The position numbers were made by a program, and so were the translations under genes. The notes under the pieces were generated by a model, which worked only from the letters and a program-made list of their open reading frames with translations, did no database searches and was not told the DNA's origin. A stretch of DNA of 64,000 nt from a virus: the IMG/VR virus record IMGVR_UViG_3300023174_000162, positions 1-64,000 of that record; one strand, given 5' to 3'. Below, piece by piece: positions 1 through 9,681 of the stretch; positions within the stretch are counted from its first letter, which is position 1; every line of letters begins with the position of its first letter.

Positions 1-1961
1 GCAGTTATTACCAATGCATTATTAGTCGATATTGACGTCGAATTAATTACGCTATTAGTGGTAGTATTGCTTGCTAGTATTAGTGTTGATGAACTAATTG
101 CAGAATTAACTGTAGAATTACCTGTAGTAATTGCAGTAGATGTGATAACTGCATTAACTGTAGTATTACCTACATTAATTTGCGTCGTGCTTAAGTTAAT
201 ATTAGCACCTACATTCATACCAGAAGAAGCATTAGCAGTCGTCACTAATGCACTATTAGTTGAAATTGATGTAGAATTAATTGTTGAGTTAACTACATTA
301 TTGCCGACATTAATTCTAGTTGTACTTAGATTGACATTAGCACCAACATTAATATCACTAGAAGCATTAGCAGTCGTCACTAATGCACTATTAGTTGAAA
401 TTGATGTAGATGTAATTACCGTATTGACTGTATTATTACCAACGTTTATCTGGGTAGTAGATAAGTTAACATTAGCACCAACATTAATAGATGTTGTAGC
501 ATTAGCTGTTGGTGTATTAACATTTCCATTTAATGCACTTAAACCAGTGACAGTAAGCGTATTAGATAATGTTGTCGCACCAGTAACTCCTAATGTATTT
601 GATAATGTAGCAGTATTAGTAACAGATATTGTATTAGAGAACGTTGCTGCCCCTGTGACTCCTAATGTATTAGAGAGTGTAGTAGCACCAGTAACTGATA
701 ATGTGCCATTAGTTGATACTGCAGTTGCTGAAATTATTGTATTGACTGTATTATTACCTACATTAATTTGAGTTGTAGATAAGTTAACATTAGCGCCCAC
801 ATTTATAGATGTTGTAGTATTAGCTGTTCCAGTGATATTAACACTATTAGAGAAAGTAGATAATCCAGTAACACTTATAGTATTAGAGAGTGTAGTTGCA
901 CCAGTAACAGCTAATGTACCATTAGTAGATACTGCAGTAGATGTAATAATCGTATTAACTGTAGTATTACCTATTCTAATTGCAGTAGATGTGACTGTTG
1001 CATTAACTGTAGTATTACCAACGTTTATCTGGGTAGTAGATAAGTTAACATTAGCACCAACATTTAATTGTGTAGCTACGTTAGCAGTTGTTACTAACGC
1101 ATTATTAGTAGATATTGATGTTGAATTGATTACGCTATTGGTGGTCGTATTACTAGCAACTGTTAATGCTGTTGAATTAATTACACTATTAATAGTAGAA
1201 TTACCAATATTAACTTGAGTAGTACTTACATTGACATTTGCACCAACATTAATTGTACTACTTACGTTAGCAGTTCCAGTAACATTGACATTAGCTAATA
1301 AACTTGTAAGACCACCAATAACAACAGCACCTGAAACGTTAGCAGTTCCAGTAACGGTTAATGATGCATCAGGAGCAGCGTTATTAATACCTACTCTGTT
1401 ATTTGTAGCATCAATAAAAAAAGTATTGGCATCAAAATTGACATTACCTGCAATTGTATGTACTCCACCAGAAACAACTAGATTGCCTGTCAGATAAGCA
1501 GAGATCGCATTAATAGAAACATTAGTAAATGATGTATTTCCAGTTACTTTAATAGCAGCATATGAACTATTACCAGATATTGTGGTATTTGATATAATAT
1601 CTAAAAAATTAGGAGTAAGAGATACATTGCTATAGGAAGTATTTCCTAGTACAGTAATAACTGTAGCATTACCTGCACCGACTGGAGTAAATCTTGTATT
1701 TGATGTGATATAAAGAACATTAGAAACAGAAGTATTTCCGCCTCTTAATCCACCAGTAGTAGCATTTGCAGATACTGTTAAAATATTAGCAGAGAGTGCA
1801 CCAATAACTTCTGAGTTTCCAGTTACTTGATCTGCATATAGCGCAGTAGAATTTGCAGTAAGAGTTTGATTTCTTAGTGCAGTAAGTAATTGATTTGTGC
1901 GTGTAACCCAATTGTCAAATGTGTCCGTAGATACTTCAACATTAGCGTAATTTCTGGCCAT
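1..1961 (-). CDS. Repetitive tail fibre/adhesin-like protein, 3' end outside window
   Basis: An open frame starts at ATG 1959-1961 with MARNYANVEVSTDTFDNWVT and stays open to the window edge, so at least 653 residues are present and the C-terminus is missing. After about 70 residues it becomes a low-complexity array rich in N, T, V, S and A. Variants of VGANVNLSTTQINVGN and of SANTLSVTGATTLSNT recur, as in beta-rich trimeric phage fibres. It is the last gene of the baseplate/fibre run and follows the 71-residue protein directly. A receptor-binding or fibre-shaft role is inferred from position and composition; I recognise no catalytic motif. Confidence 0.8.
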   Translation of the reverse strand, partial: MARNYANVEVSTDTFDNWVTRTNQLLTALRNQTLTANSTALYADQVTGNSEVIGALSANILTVSANATTGGLRGGNTSVSNVLYITSNTRFTPVGAGNATVITVLGNTSYSNVSLTPNFLDIISNTTISGNSSYAAIKVTGNTSFTNVSINAISAYLTGNLVVSGGVHTIAGNVNFDANTFFIDATNNRVGINNAAPDASLTVTGTANVSGAVVIGGLTSLLANVNVTGTANVSSTINVGANVNVSTTQVNIGNSTINSVINSTALTVASNTTTNSVINSTSISTNNALVTTANVATQLNVGANVNLSTTQINVGNTTVNATVTSTAIRIGNTTVNTIITSTAVSTNGTLAVTGATTLSNTISVTGLSTFSNSVNITGTANTTTSINVGANVNLSTTQINVGNNTVNTIISATAVSTNGTLSVTGATTLSNTLGVTGAATFSNTISVTNTATLSNTLGVTGATTLSNTLTVTGLSALNGNVNTPTANATTSINVGANVNLSTTQINVGNNTVNTVITSTSISTNSALVTTANASSDINVGANVNLSTTRINVGNNVVNSTINSTSISTNSALVTTANASSGMNVGANINLSTTQINVGNTTVNAVITSTAITTGNSTVNSAISSSTLILASNTTTNSVINSTSISTNNALVIT

Positions 1962-1962
1962 T

Positions 1963-2178
1963 TTATCTTCCGTTTAGTGCTTTTATAAGCATCTCTTTAA
2001 TATCAGAGATGTCATTTTCTAATCTTTCAACTCGATTATTTAAGTGTGACATCTCTTTTGTCTTTTTCCTCTGCTCTAAAATCTTTTGATATCCTGTGTT
2101 ATCAATATTTATAACCGCCTTGGTAGACTTATCGACAACATATCCTGGTGAAGATGTTTCAATATAACGATTTTTCAT
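1963..2178 (-). CDS. Small coiled-coil protein between fibre genes
   Basis: 71 residues. Residues 35-65 (LNNRVERLENDISDIKEML) have a clear heptad pattern and should form a coiled coil; the N-terminus is polar. The start overlaps the stop of the upstream fibre gene by one base, and the long fibre gene follows within 2 bp, so it is translationally coupled to both. It may be a fibre trimerisation or attachment protein, but no family is recognised. Confidence 0.7.
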   Translation of the reverse strand: MKNRYIETSSPGYVVDKSTKAVINIDNTGYQKILEQRKKTKEMSHLNNRVERLENDISDIKEMLIKALNGR

Positions 2179-4514
2179 TATGCAGATACCGCGATAACTC
2201 TAATATCATCTACTTCAGGAACTACTACTTTGCTGTCAGCTAGGAATACAATCTTGATCGACATTGAATCATATCCATCAACTGGAGCCATTGAAGATGT
2301 AAAATATCTAACCACATTATCATTTAAGATGTTATTATACGCTACATTTTTAAACTTCAACTTATCAATCTTTAATGACGATCCAACTAATCCATTATTT
2401 GCAATAGTGTCTTGAATTACAACTGCAGTAGAATTTACTGATGCAACAGGAGATACAATATAGTTAGTCGTACTAAACAATGGATTATATACCTTAATCA
2501 GATCATTTGCAGCAAGATTTGCTGATAGATCATTATTAGTTAATATTACGTTATTTGATATAGCTGTAGTAGCAGTTGCATTGCATGTAAATCTAGTAGC
2601 TGGGTAACTAGGGAAGCCATATTCAAATTCCTTAATATCATCCTTGTTTCCAGTAGCACTTACTTGATTTTGTCCAGAAACTAACTCAAGAGGAGACCAA
2701 CTCTTAGTACTAAATGGTTCGCCATCCTTTGAGTTACCAATCTTAGCATAAACTAAAACATTTGTATTTGCTGGCTTATAAGCATTAATATAAACACGAA
2801 TATCTTCAGCAAACAAATTATTTGCTAGATTAATTTTCTTAGTAATATGCTTTGACTGTAAAGAACCTCGGCCAGTTTCACTTTCGGTATTTGCAGAGGT
2901 TGCATCAATTTTTTGTGTAAACGTAAACACATTTATTTTATTATCATATAGATATGGTGCAAAAAATGTAGGATTATTGCCAATATCTGCAATGTTAATA
3001 CCTAAAGTTAATTTTATCATAGATGACTTATCAGCATTATAAAAATTAGTTGAAGAAGCCACTTCATTTGATCTTGAATATATTTGTGCTACATAAGGAA
3101 CGTTGATTGTATCAACATTGTCAGCATTATTAAATGTTTGAATATACCCAGAGGAATTAGATATAGCATATGACAGACTTGAATATCCTAATGATACAGA
3201 CGATACATTAATATCAGGATCCATTATCTCAACGCTTAAATTATCGATTGTCACGATATCTGCATTAGCGCCACTAATCTCTCCTTTCAAAGGAGTATTA
3301 ATTACTGGAGTTAAACTAGCACTTGAACCAGTGCTTGTTGTGATAGTAACTACCGAATGTGTTGAATTTGGGAATTCACCGCCTGCTGAAGTCAATCTAA
3401 TAGAAACAACATTTCCTGTAGCATTAGTTACTAATACTCCTGTAGCATTTACCGAACCGTTTGAAACTCTTACTGTGTCAGTATTTGAATAGCTAGCACC
3501 AGGATTAGATATTGTAAAATACTGTACCGAATTTTTAAAGAATCTAAGTGTGCTATTTGCTGCAGTAGAGCCTCTTAAATATAAAGTTTTTGCAATATAG
3601 TCCCGTTGGTATACCTCTCCAACAACAGTTGTGTTATGCCAGCAAGTATTTCCAAATGGGACTTCTGATGCAAGTCGTATACGTGTGTCACTAATAACAG
3701 TATCTACTGTAGCTATTGTTTGTTGATTATTATTAGAAGTATTTGTTAAAATAATATTGTCACCTTCACCATATTGAGTTGTAAATGTAGTGTTAGTTCC
3801 AACTATAATATTATTTGATGTTTGAGTTTTAACTGTTCCAGCTTGACTAAAGAATGTATTAACAGTAGAGTTTGCTACTCTACCAAAATTTGGAAATACT
3901 AGTTCTCCACCTTTAAATTTAGCATCAGATGACATATTGGTGCATGTAAAGAACTCGTAGTCATCATTACATATATCAACCGTTACAGTATTTGCTGTAA
4001 ATTTGGCAATTCTTAAATTAAATTTAATGTCACGATCAGATAATGGTTTTAATGTATCATCAGCGCCATTCCTATAAAGTTTTCCATCGCCTTCACCAGA
4101 AGTTCCAGAATATTTACTAGTAGTATTTAAAACGATTTCATTTTGTACTGCAGTAAATAATTCAAATGCGTTATCATCAAATACAACAACTATTCCATAG
4201 TATGTTCCAGTTTTAAGAATAATTGGTGACTCAAATGTAAACTTTGTTGGGACTGTTGCATCTGCAACCAATGAAATAGCTCTCCATTCCGCACGTGCTG
4301 TAATATTTTGTAATTGGACATCTGGATTTGGGTTTTCACCAACAAACGGACAAATATGAACTGTTACACCAGGATTATTAATACCAGACGAATTATTTGT
4401 AGCACTAGGTTTATTTTTAAAATAAAGATCTACACTAGTAACAAATATATTTGGGGCATTGTTAACCCTTGATGGTGTTATAATAAATGATTGAATATAG
4501 TTAAATGGTTTCAT
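2178..4514 (-). CDS. Large tail/fibre structural protein
   Basis: 778 residues from ATG 4514, starting MKPFNYIQSFIITPSRVNNA. This start has AAGAGA 6 nt upstream; a longer in-frame ORF exists but runs into the previous gene. The composition is beta-rich with many N, T, S and V, and the C-terminus resembles a folded knob (DSMSIKIVFLADSKVVVPEV). It lies between the DUF4815 protein and the small coiled-coil gene in the late structural operon. A virion tail or fibre role is inferred from position. Confidence 0.75.
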   Translation of the reverse strand: MKPFNYIQSFIITPSRVNNAPNIFVTSVDLYFKNKPSATNNSSGINNPGVTVHICPFVGENPNPDVQLQNITARAEWRAISLVADATVPTKFTFESPIILKTGTYYGIVVVFDDNAFELFTAVQNEIVLNTTSKYSGTSGEGDGKLYRNGADDTLKPLSDRDIKFNLRIAKFTANTVTVDICNDDYEFFTCTNMSSDAKFKGGELVFPNFGRVANSTVNTFFSQAGTVKTQTSNNIIVGTNTTFTTQYGEGDNIILTNTSNNNQQTIATVDTVISDTRIRLASEVPFGNTCWHNTTVVGEVYQRDYIAKTLYLRGSTAANSTLRFFKNSVQYFTISNPGASYSNTDTVRVSNGSVNATGVLVTNATGNVVSIRLTSAGGEFPNSTHSVVTITTSTGSSASLTPVINTPLKGEISGANADIVTIDNLSVEIMDPDINVSSVSLGYSSLSYAISNSSGYIQTFNNADNVDTINVPYVAQIYSRSNEVASSTNFYNADKSSMIKLTLGINIADIGNNPTFFAPYLYDNKINVFTFTQKIDATSANTESETGRGSLQSKHITKKINLANNLFAEDIRVYINAYKPANTNVLVYAKIGNSKDGEPFSTKSWSPLELVSGQNQVSATGNKDDIKEFEYGFPSYPATRFTCNATATTAISNNVILTNNDLSANLAANDLIKVYNPLFSTTNYIVSPVASVNSTAVVIQDTIANNGLVGSSLKIDKLKFKNVAYNNILNDNVVRYFTSSMAPVDGYDSMSIKIVFLADSKVVVPEVDDIRVIAVSA

Positions 4515-4524
4515 TATTTTTCTC

Positions 4525-7500
4525 TTAAATCGTAAATTTTGTCGTTGTTGTGATAGTATATTCAGCTGTTGATAAACCATCAGACGATTTAAATGCAAAA
4601 GTCTTATTCGCGTTTACCCCTTTAATTAAAGCTTGAAGCTGCGAATATGTAGTATCTTGTATACTATCAGGGAAACCATTATCATAGTAAATATCTACAT
4701 TTAATATACCAGTAATATCAGATACTAATGACGATGTAGATTCTGTGTCTGTTCCAATAGTACCAGATTCAGGACCACTTTTTGCCAATGCCTTAGAATT
4801 TGACAGTACTTTATTAATATAGAAGTTATGTCTAGTTAAAGGACGAAGACCCGTAATTGATATTGATATTTTTGTCGGGCCTGCAGTAGAGTCTGAAACT
4901 TTAAGACCAGTATTATTTGATAAATTACTAAATTTAACGTTACCAACATTATCTGTAGTTATTCTACCTTTTGCATCTGTACCCGCTTTAATATATGCAT
5001 TTATACCCAGATCCGCATGAACTTTAGCTACAACTTCAAAAACTTTAGGCGTAATAGCTATGATTTTTCCATTATATTCTTTTTTAGCTAATACACCAGC
5101 TAATACTAAAGGAGTAGTAGATGCATCTACTGGATATTCAAGTCTCCAATTATAATTTGGTGATCCTCTAATTTCTCTAACAGAATAATATCTACCTTTT
5201 GCTGGATCATGCGTCCAAGATATTTTTCCCCAACCCGTTATCCAATATTTAGTATTTCCAGCTTTAGTTTCAAACCCAATAGTCTTTTTCCATGTGCGCA
5301 AATAATTATTATTTGCTTGAATTGAATCAGAATTTAATCTATTAACTTCTTCATCTGTTAAAGCTATAGAAGACTCTGATGTTATTAAAAGATTTGATGG
5401 ACTTGGTGTAAAATCAGCAGTAGTTGATTGATAAATTTCCCATCTATCTGCTCCACCTGCACCCATGTATAGCACTACTGGACCGCGGACTTCACTAAAT
5501 GTAAAATTGACGTCTGGTGGTTGGCCACCTTGTGGATAATCTGCGTAGTTACTTTCAGTTTCATATACTGCAGTTTGTTGTGCAATTTTAGTATTAGCTG
5601 CTGCTACATCTGGAGTTGTTCCAGTAGTTGTTGTTCCAGTAACTGTATTTGAAATAGTTGTTGTAGGTAATGTGCTTATTGCAGTAACAACTGTTGGTCC
5701 AGTGCCTGTATCAACCACTGGAGTTGAAATTGTAGTTATCGTTCCAGTAGCAGTATTTGTAATAGTTGTAGTTGTAGTTATTACTCCAGTAACTGTATTT
5801 GCAACAGATGTAATAACTGGAGCTACTGGAATTAATTTTGCAGTAGCGCTTAATTGTTTAACAATGCTGAACTCCTGATATGGAAGAGTTACCATATCAC
5901 CTGTAACAACAGCTGCAGTAGTGCTATTTGCAGTATAGAATCTATGCTTAATATTTCTTTGATTCTTTGCTGGTGTCATTCTATAGTTGAAATTCATTGC
6001 AGAATATTCAGGATCATCAATCTCACTATAATCCATAGATGTAAAACTATCTACAAAGAACCCAAATTTAAAACGTTGCACCGCAGCATCAACTGAAGAG
6101 CCAATATTTTTATTCTTTATATTATCTTCAGTATCTTTAAGATCAATACGATATTCAATGTTCTTTAAACGGCGATCAAGCGATGCAATGTCAGTCATTT
6201 TATATGCAACCGGTTGTTCAAAAACAATATTGCCATTTGTTATGTTTTCAACTATAGAATAGTCTTTTTCACGTCTATTTGTATATTGAATATTCCCAAC
6301 ATTTGTATCTAGTAATTCAATCATATTGCCTGACTTGTTTTTAGGAAGAGACGGATATGGCGGAATATTTAAAATATTGATTGTTAGTGCGTCATTTGGT
6401 TGTTTTGGCGCAGTCGATTTACCTATTTCACCTGAAAGAGTTATAAAGTCACCGTTTGCATTAACAATAATTCTATCTGTTCGACCTTGATATGATTCAA
6501 CATCATACGTTAAGTCACCTTGTGGTATTGGAAAATACTTCTCATCTGCACTATTATATCGTGTTGCGTATGCTGTTACAACAGGGTTTGTTGTGATGTT
6601 TACGCTTGTTGCAGTTGAAACAATATTTGCTTCTGTATTTGCTGTAATGCGGAAGTCAAGAGATTCAATTAGATCATAATACTTGCCAGAAGATGTATAT
6701 GTCTCAGGAATCTCTAATGTGTGAACAGATGTAGATGTAGCAGTTAAAGTTGCAAGATTTGCTGTGTCATTTACATTATAACTAGATCTAGTATAAAGGC
6801 CACCAGTTTTATCATAAGCATCAAATCGAACTAATAGATAGTCACTAGAAGTTAGAGTGTATGTTGATGCTGGCTTCTTAATTAACTGACCACCTTCATA
6901 TGAATTTTCTGCTTGACCATGGTCGATGAAGAATTCATTTGTAATATTTGTAGAATTTGTATTTACAGTAGAAGAATTTGAAGTATAAACAGCTCTTAAT
7001 CTAAAGATGTCAGGAACACCTAGATACCATGGACCAACAGTGTTAGCTGCATTTGTTCCCAGATTTAACTTAACAAAGCAATTACGGAAAGTATTCTTTG
7101 TTGTTGGTGCAATAGCAGTTCTCTTAGCATTATATGATACAGCAGCATCTGCACCTGAAGTGAAAGCAGCTGGTGGATTTACATATATGCGTAGGTATGA
7201 TCCATTTATATTAGCTGATCTATCAGGACGGGTGCTTAATTGAATAGGTGTGTATTTTGGAAGAATAAATGACACGTTTGAAGTAGCATTTGATAGCCCA
7301 ACACCAGAGTCAATAGTAATATATGTGGAATTAGTTACGCCTGCAACTTTTCTAATCTTAGTAGACGTTCCGTAGATCTTAATATAATCACCTACAGACA
7401 ATTTTGCACCAAACGCGGAGTTAGCTAACACGACTGTGACATTAGCAGTATTTCCTCCTGCTCCAACACTTGCAGTTCCTAAGTTTGCTGTTTCCATTGA

Positions 7501-9678
7501 AGCCAATGGCACAATAACTAATTCTGATTCTTGTGCAGTTGTAAGTTCTCCAGTATATGTCCAAGTTCCAGCTACTGGAGTAACATTTACAACACCAGAA
7601 GTGTTTGCTACAGCGACAGCATTTACTGAACGATATGTGTAGCTGACGTTTGCAGCAGATTTAACAGCGTTATACCCCGTGTCAAATATTAATTGACCTT
7701 TTGTATTATCATAAACCTGCGCGTTTCCAGCGTCAAGAACAATATCAGCATAACCTTTATATGTTGTTCCATTATAGTAGATACTTCTTACATCAGCAAA
7801 ATTTTTGCCAGCATTCATCTGAACTGCCCAGATATAAAGTCTGTATTTAGCACTTGAACCTGGTTCACCACTTTCATAAGCTAGAACTTTCATTCTTGCC
7901 TGGCCTATCTCAACACCAGGAGCAGCAGGTTCAGTTCCTGCTAAAGATGTGTTTGATGCATACTGCAATGCTACACTTCTTAATGAGATTACATCACCAG
8001 TATTGAACTTAAAATAACCACCTAATTCATTTAAACGAATATAATAGCCATAGTTAATATCAACAGTTGCCCCTGGTACAGATTTTACATCAATACCTTT
8101 ATTTAAAGTTTGTTTATAGTCCGTTACACTTTCTACACGATTTCCTAAAATATAAGCTATACCTGGATCCATAACAACATCAAATGAAGTATTTTCATTT
8201 GCATTAGAGGAAACAGTAGTAGATCTAAATGTGTCAACTACATAATTTCCTGACTCTTCATATGTTCTTTGTGCAAGTTCTACTCCAAGTTTACTATATT
8301 GTGTGCCACGCAGTTGCTTAAATGGATTGCCTCTGTTAAATTCAACAAGTGCTAAGAAGTCTGAGTTTGCATCTGCTACTACTTTGTCTAGAACGATAAG
8401 TGTTGGAGTTAATTTAACACGATCAGCACCTGGAGCAGTTTGATTATATGCACCAATAGCATTATCGAGCAGACTTTGATCATCATCAGAATTAATAAGT
8501 GATTCAATTGTATCAAAACCAACGACTTTATCATGAGGTGTTACATCTGTAGCATATTTTTCAACTACTATTAATTGTTCTTCAACTCTTGAGAAATAAC
8601 CTTTTTGGTAGATAACACCTTGGCTAACAGACATACCATATGAGTTACCTGTTGCAGCATCATCATTTTGAGTAGTAATTTTTGCTTGATAATTATATGC
8701 TTCAATATTAGCAGATTCAATTGCACCTGTAGTCGATGCAACTGTTACGTGTGGAGGAACGTAATATCCTTCACCTGGTACAGACACTGCAACTTGAATT
8801 ATCTTACCAGTTCCATCTGTTAATAGCGTTCCCTGAGCACCATTTCCAACTACAGAAACAACTAAACCGTTTGCGCTAGAATTTGCTGTAGTTGCACCAA
8901 GTGTTGCTCCCGTGATTGTATATCCACTACTAATTGTCCAATTGTTTGCATCAAACACGGTATCATCTAGATCTGTTTCTAATGGCCTAATATTAAGAAT
9001 AAGAACTGAACTATTTGCTGTAGTATTTACTGCAAGAATCTCAGCTTCAGCACCTGTAGTGTCTTGTATAATCTTTGAATTAATTACCCAAGTATTAGCA
9101 GCAAAAAATGCACCGCCTGTAGTATTTTGCACCGCAATAGTTGGGTAGATAACTAATGTATCATTATTTGAGAATCCAGTCGATCCTTCATTGACAAGAG
9201 CTTTAGTAATTGTAAATTTGCCATCATATACTGTAAGTATATTATTTTTATCAAATTTATTTTTAGAATAATTTGATCCACTATTAGTATAACGAAGGTA
9301 CAGAGTATTTAAGTCTGGACTTCTTGATTCAAAACCAGAATCAACATCAATAACATATGCAGTCAAATTATCAGAATCTTTTACGTAAAGATTTTTATAT
9401 ACTTCTACATTAACAGGAGTTCCATCTACTTCGTTGTCTCTAATTCGCACATATTTTAGTGTATCAAAGAATGTAAAGTTGCATCCATCAATTACAGATC
9501 CACGTTTAAATATGGCGTCACCAAATTTTTCAACTTGAGCTTGTAGTATAGTTTGAAGTTGATTGAGTTCACGCACTTGAACTGCAACACTAGGTTTAAA
9601 CAGAACTTTATAATAATTATTATTCTCTGAATAATCATCAAAGTATGGTGAAACTGATAGGTCAGTTTGAATAGGCAT
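4525..9678 (-). CDS. Giant DUF4815-type tail/baseplate protein
   Basis: 1717 residues. The N-terminus (PYFDDYSENNNYYKVLFKP, then VQVRELNQLQTILQ) matches what I know of DUF4815 proteins of marine T4-like phages, which sit next to gene 8 and are taken as fibre or baseplate-associated virion proteins. The middle is a long series of beta-rich T/S/N/V segments. Residues about 1250-1350 are a TTTITNTATGTI-type repeat tract that may be a flexible linker, followed by fibronectin-like segments. It occupies the place of T4 genes 9-10. Family assignment is fairly secure; exact role is inferred. Confidence 0.82.
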   Translation of the reverse strand: MPIQTDLSVSPYFDDYSENNNYYKVLFKPSVAVQVRELNQLQTILQAQVEKFGDAIFKRGSVIDGCNFTFFDTLKYVRIRDNEVDGTPVNVEVYKNLYVKDSDNLTAYVIDVDSGFESRSPDLNTLYLRYTNSGSNYSKNKFDKNNILTVYDGKFTITKALVNEGSTGFSNNDTLVIYPTIAVQNTTGGAFFAANTWVINSKIIQDTTGAEAEILAVNTTANSSVLILNIRPLETDLDDTVFDANNWTISSGYTITGATLGATTANSSANGLVVSVVGNGAQGTLLTDGTGKIIQVAVSVPGEGYYVPPHVTVASTTGAIESANIEAYNYQAKITTQNDDAATGNSYGMSVSQGVIYQKGYFSRVEEQLIVVEKYATDVTPHDKVVGFDTIESLINSDDDQSLLDNAIGAYNQTAPGADRVKLTPTLIVLDKVVADANSDFLALVEFNRGNPFKQLRGTQYSKLGVELAQRTYEESGNYVVDTFRSTTVSSNANENTSFDVVMDPGIAYILGNRVESVTDYKQTLNKGIDVKSVPGATVDINYGYYIRLNELGGYFKFNTGDVISLRSVALQYASNTSLAGTEPAAPGVEIGQARMKVLAYESGEPGSSAKYRLYIWAVQMNAGKNFADVRSIYYNGTTYKGYADIVLDAGNAQVYDNTKGQLIFDTGYNAVKSAANVSYTYRSVNAVAVANTSGVVNVTPVAGTWTYTGELTTAQESELVIVPLASMETANLGTASVGAGGNTANVTVVLANSAFGAKLSVGDYIKIYGTSTKIRKVAGVTNSTYITIDSGVGLSNATSNVSFILPKYTPIQLSTRPDRSANINGSYLRIYVNPPAAFTSGADAAVSYNAKRTAIAPTTKNTFRNCFVKLNLGTNAANTVGPWYLGVPDIFRLRAVYTSNSSTVNTNSTNITNEFFIDHGQAENSYEGGQLIKKPASTYTLTSSDYLLVRFDAYDKTGGLYTRSSYNVNDTANLATLTATSTSVHTLEIPETYTSSGKYYDLIESLDFRITANTEANIVSTATSVNITTNPVVTAYATRYNSADEKYFPIPQGDLTYDVESYQGRTDRIIVNANGDFITLSGEIGKSTAPKQPNDALTINILNIPPYPSLPKNKSGNMIELLDTNVGNIQYTNRREKDYSIVENITNGNIVFEQPVAYKMTDIASLDRRLKNIEYRIDLKDTEDNIKNKNIGSSVDAAVQRFKFGFFVDSFTSMDYSEIDDPEYSAMNFNYRMTPAKNQRNIKHRFYTANSTTAAVVTGDMVTLPYQEFSIVKQLSATAKLIPVAPVITSVANTVTGVITTTTTITNTATGTITTISTPVVDTGTGPTVVTAISTLPTTTISNTVTGTTTTGTTPDVAAANTKIAQQTAVYETESNYADYPQGGQPPDVNFTFSEVRGPVVLYMGAGGADRWEIYQSTTADFTPSPSNLLITSESSIALTDEEVNRLNSDSIQANNNYLRTWKKTIGFETKAGNTKYWITGWGKISWTHDPAKGRYYSVREIRGSPNYNWRLEYPVDASTTPLVLAGVLAKKEYNGKIIAITPKVFEVVAKVHADLGINAYIKAGTDAKGRITTDNVGNVKFSNLSNNTGLKVSDSTAGPTKISISITGLRPLTRHNFYINKVLSNSKALAKSGPESGTIGTDTESTSSLVSDITGILNVDIYYDNGFPDSIQDTTYSQLQALIKGVNANKTFAFKSSDGLSTAEYTITTTTKFTI

Positions 9679-9681
9679 TAC

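Noticed and set aside
58-1497. Three plus-strand ORFs of 88-237 codons rich in V, L and T
   Set aside because: They are mirror images of the repetitive fibre gene on the other strand, whose repeat codons leave few stops in this frame.
1-1961. CRISPR-like periodic repeats
   Set aside because: The near-repeats are in frame, vary by codon and encode a continuous protein; there are no unique spacers of fixed length.
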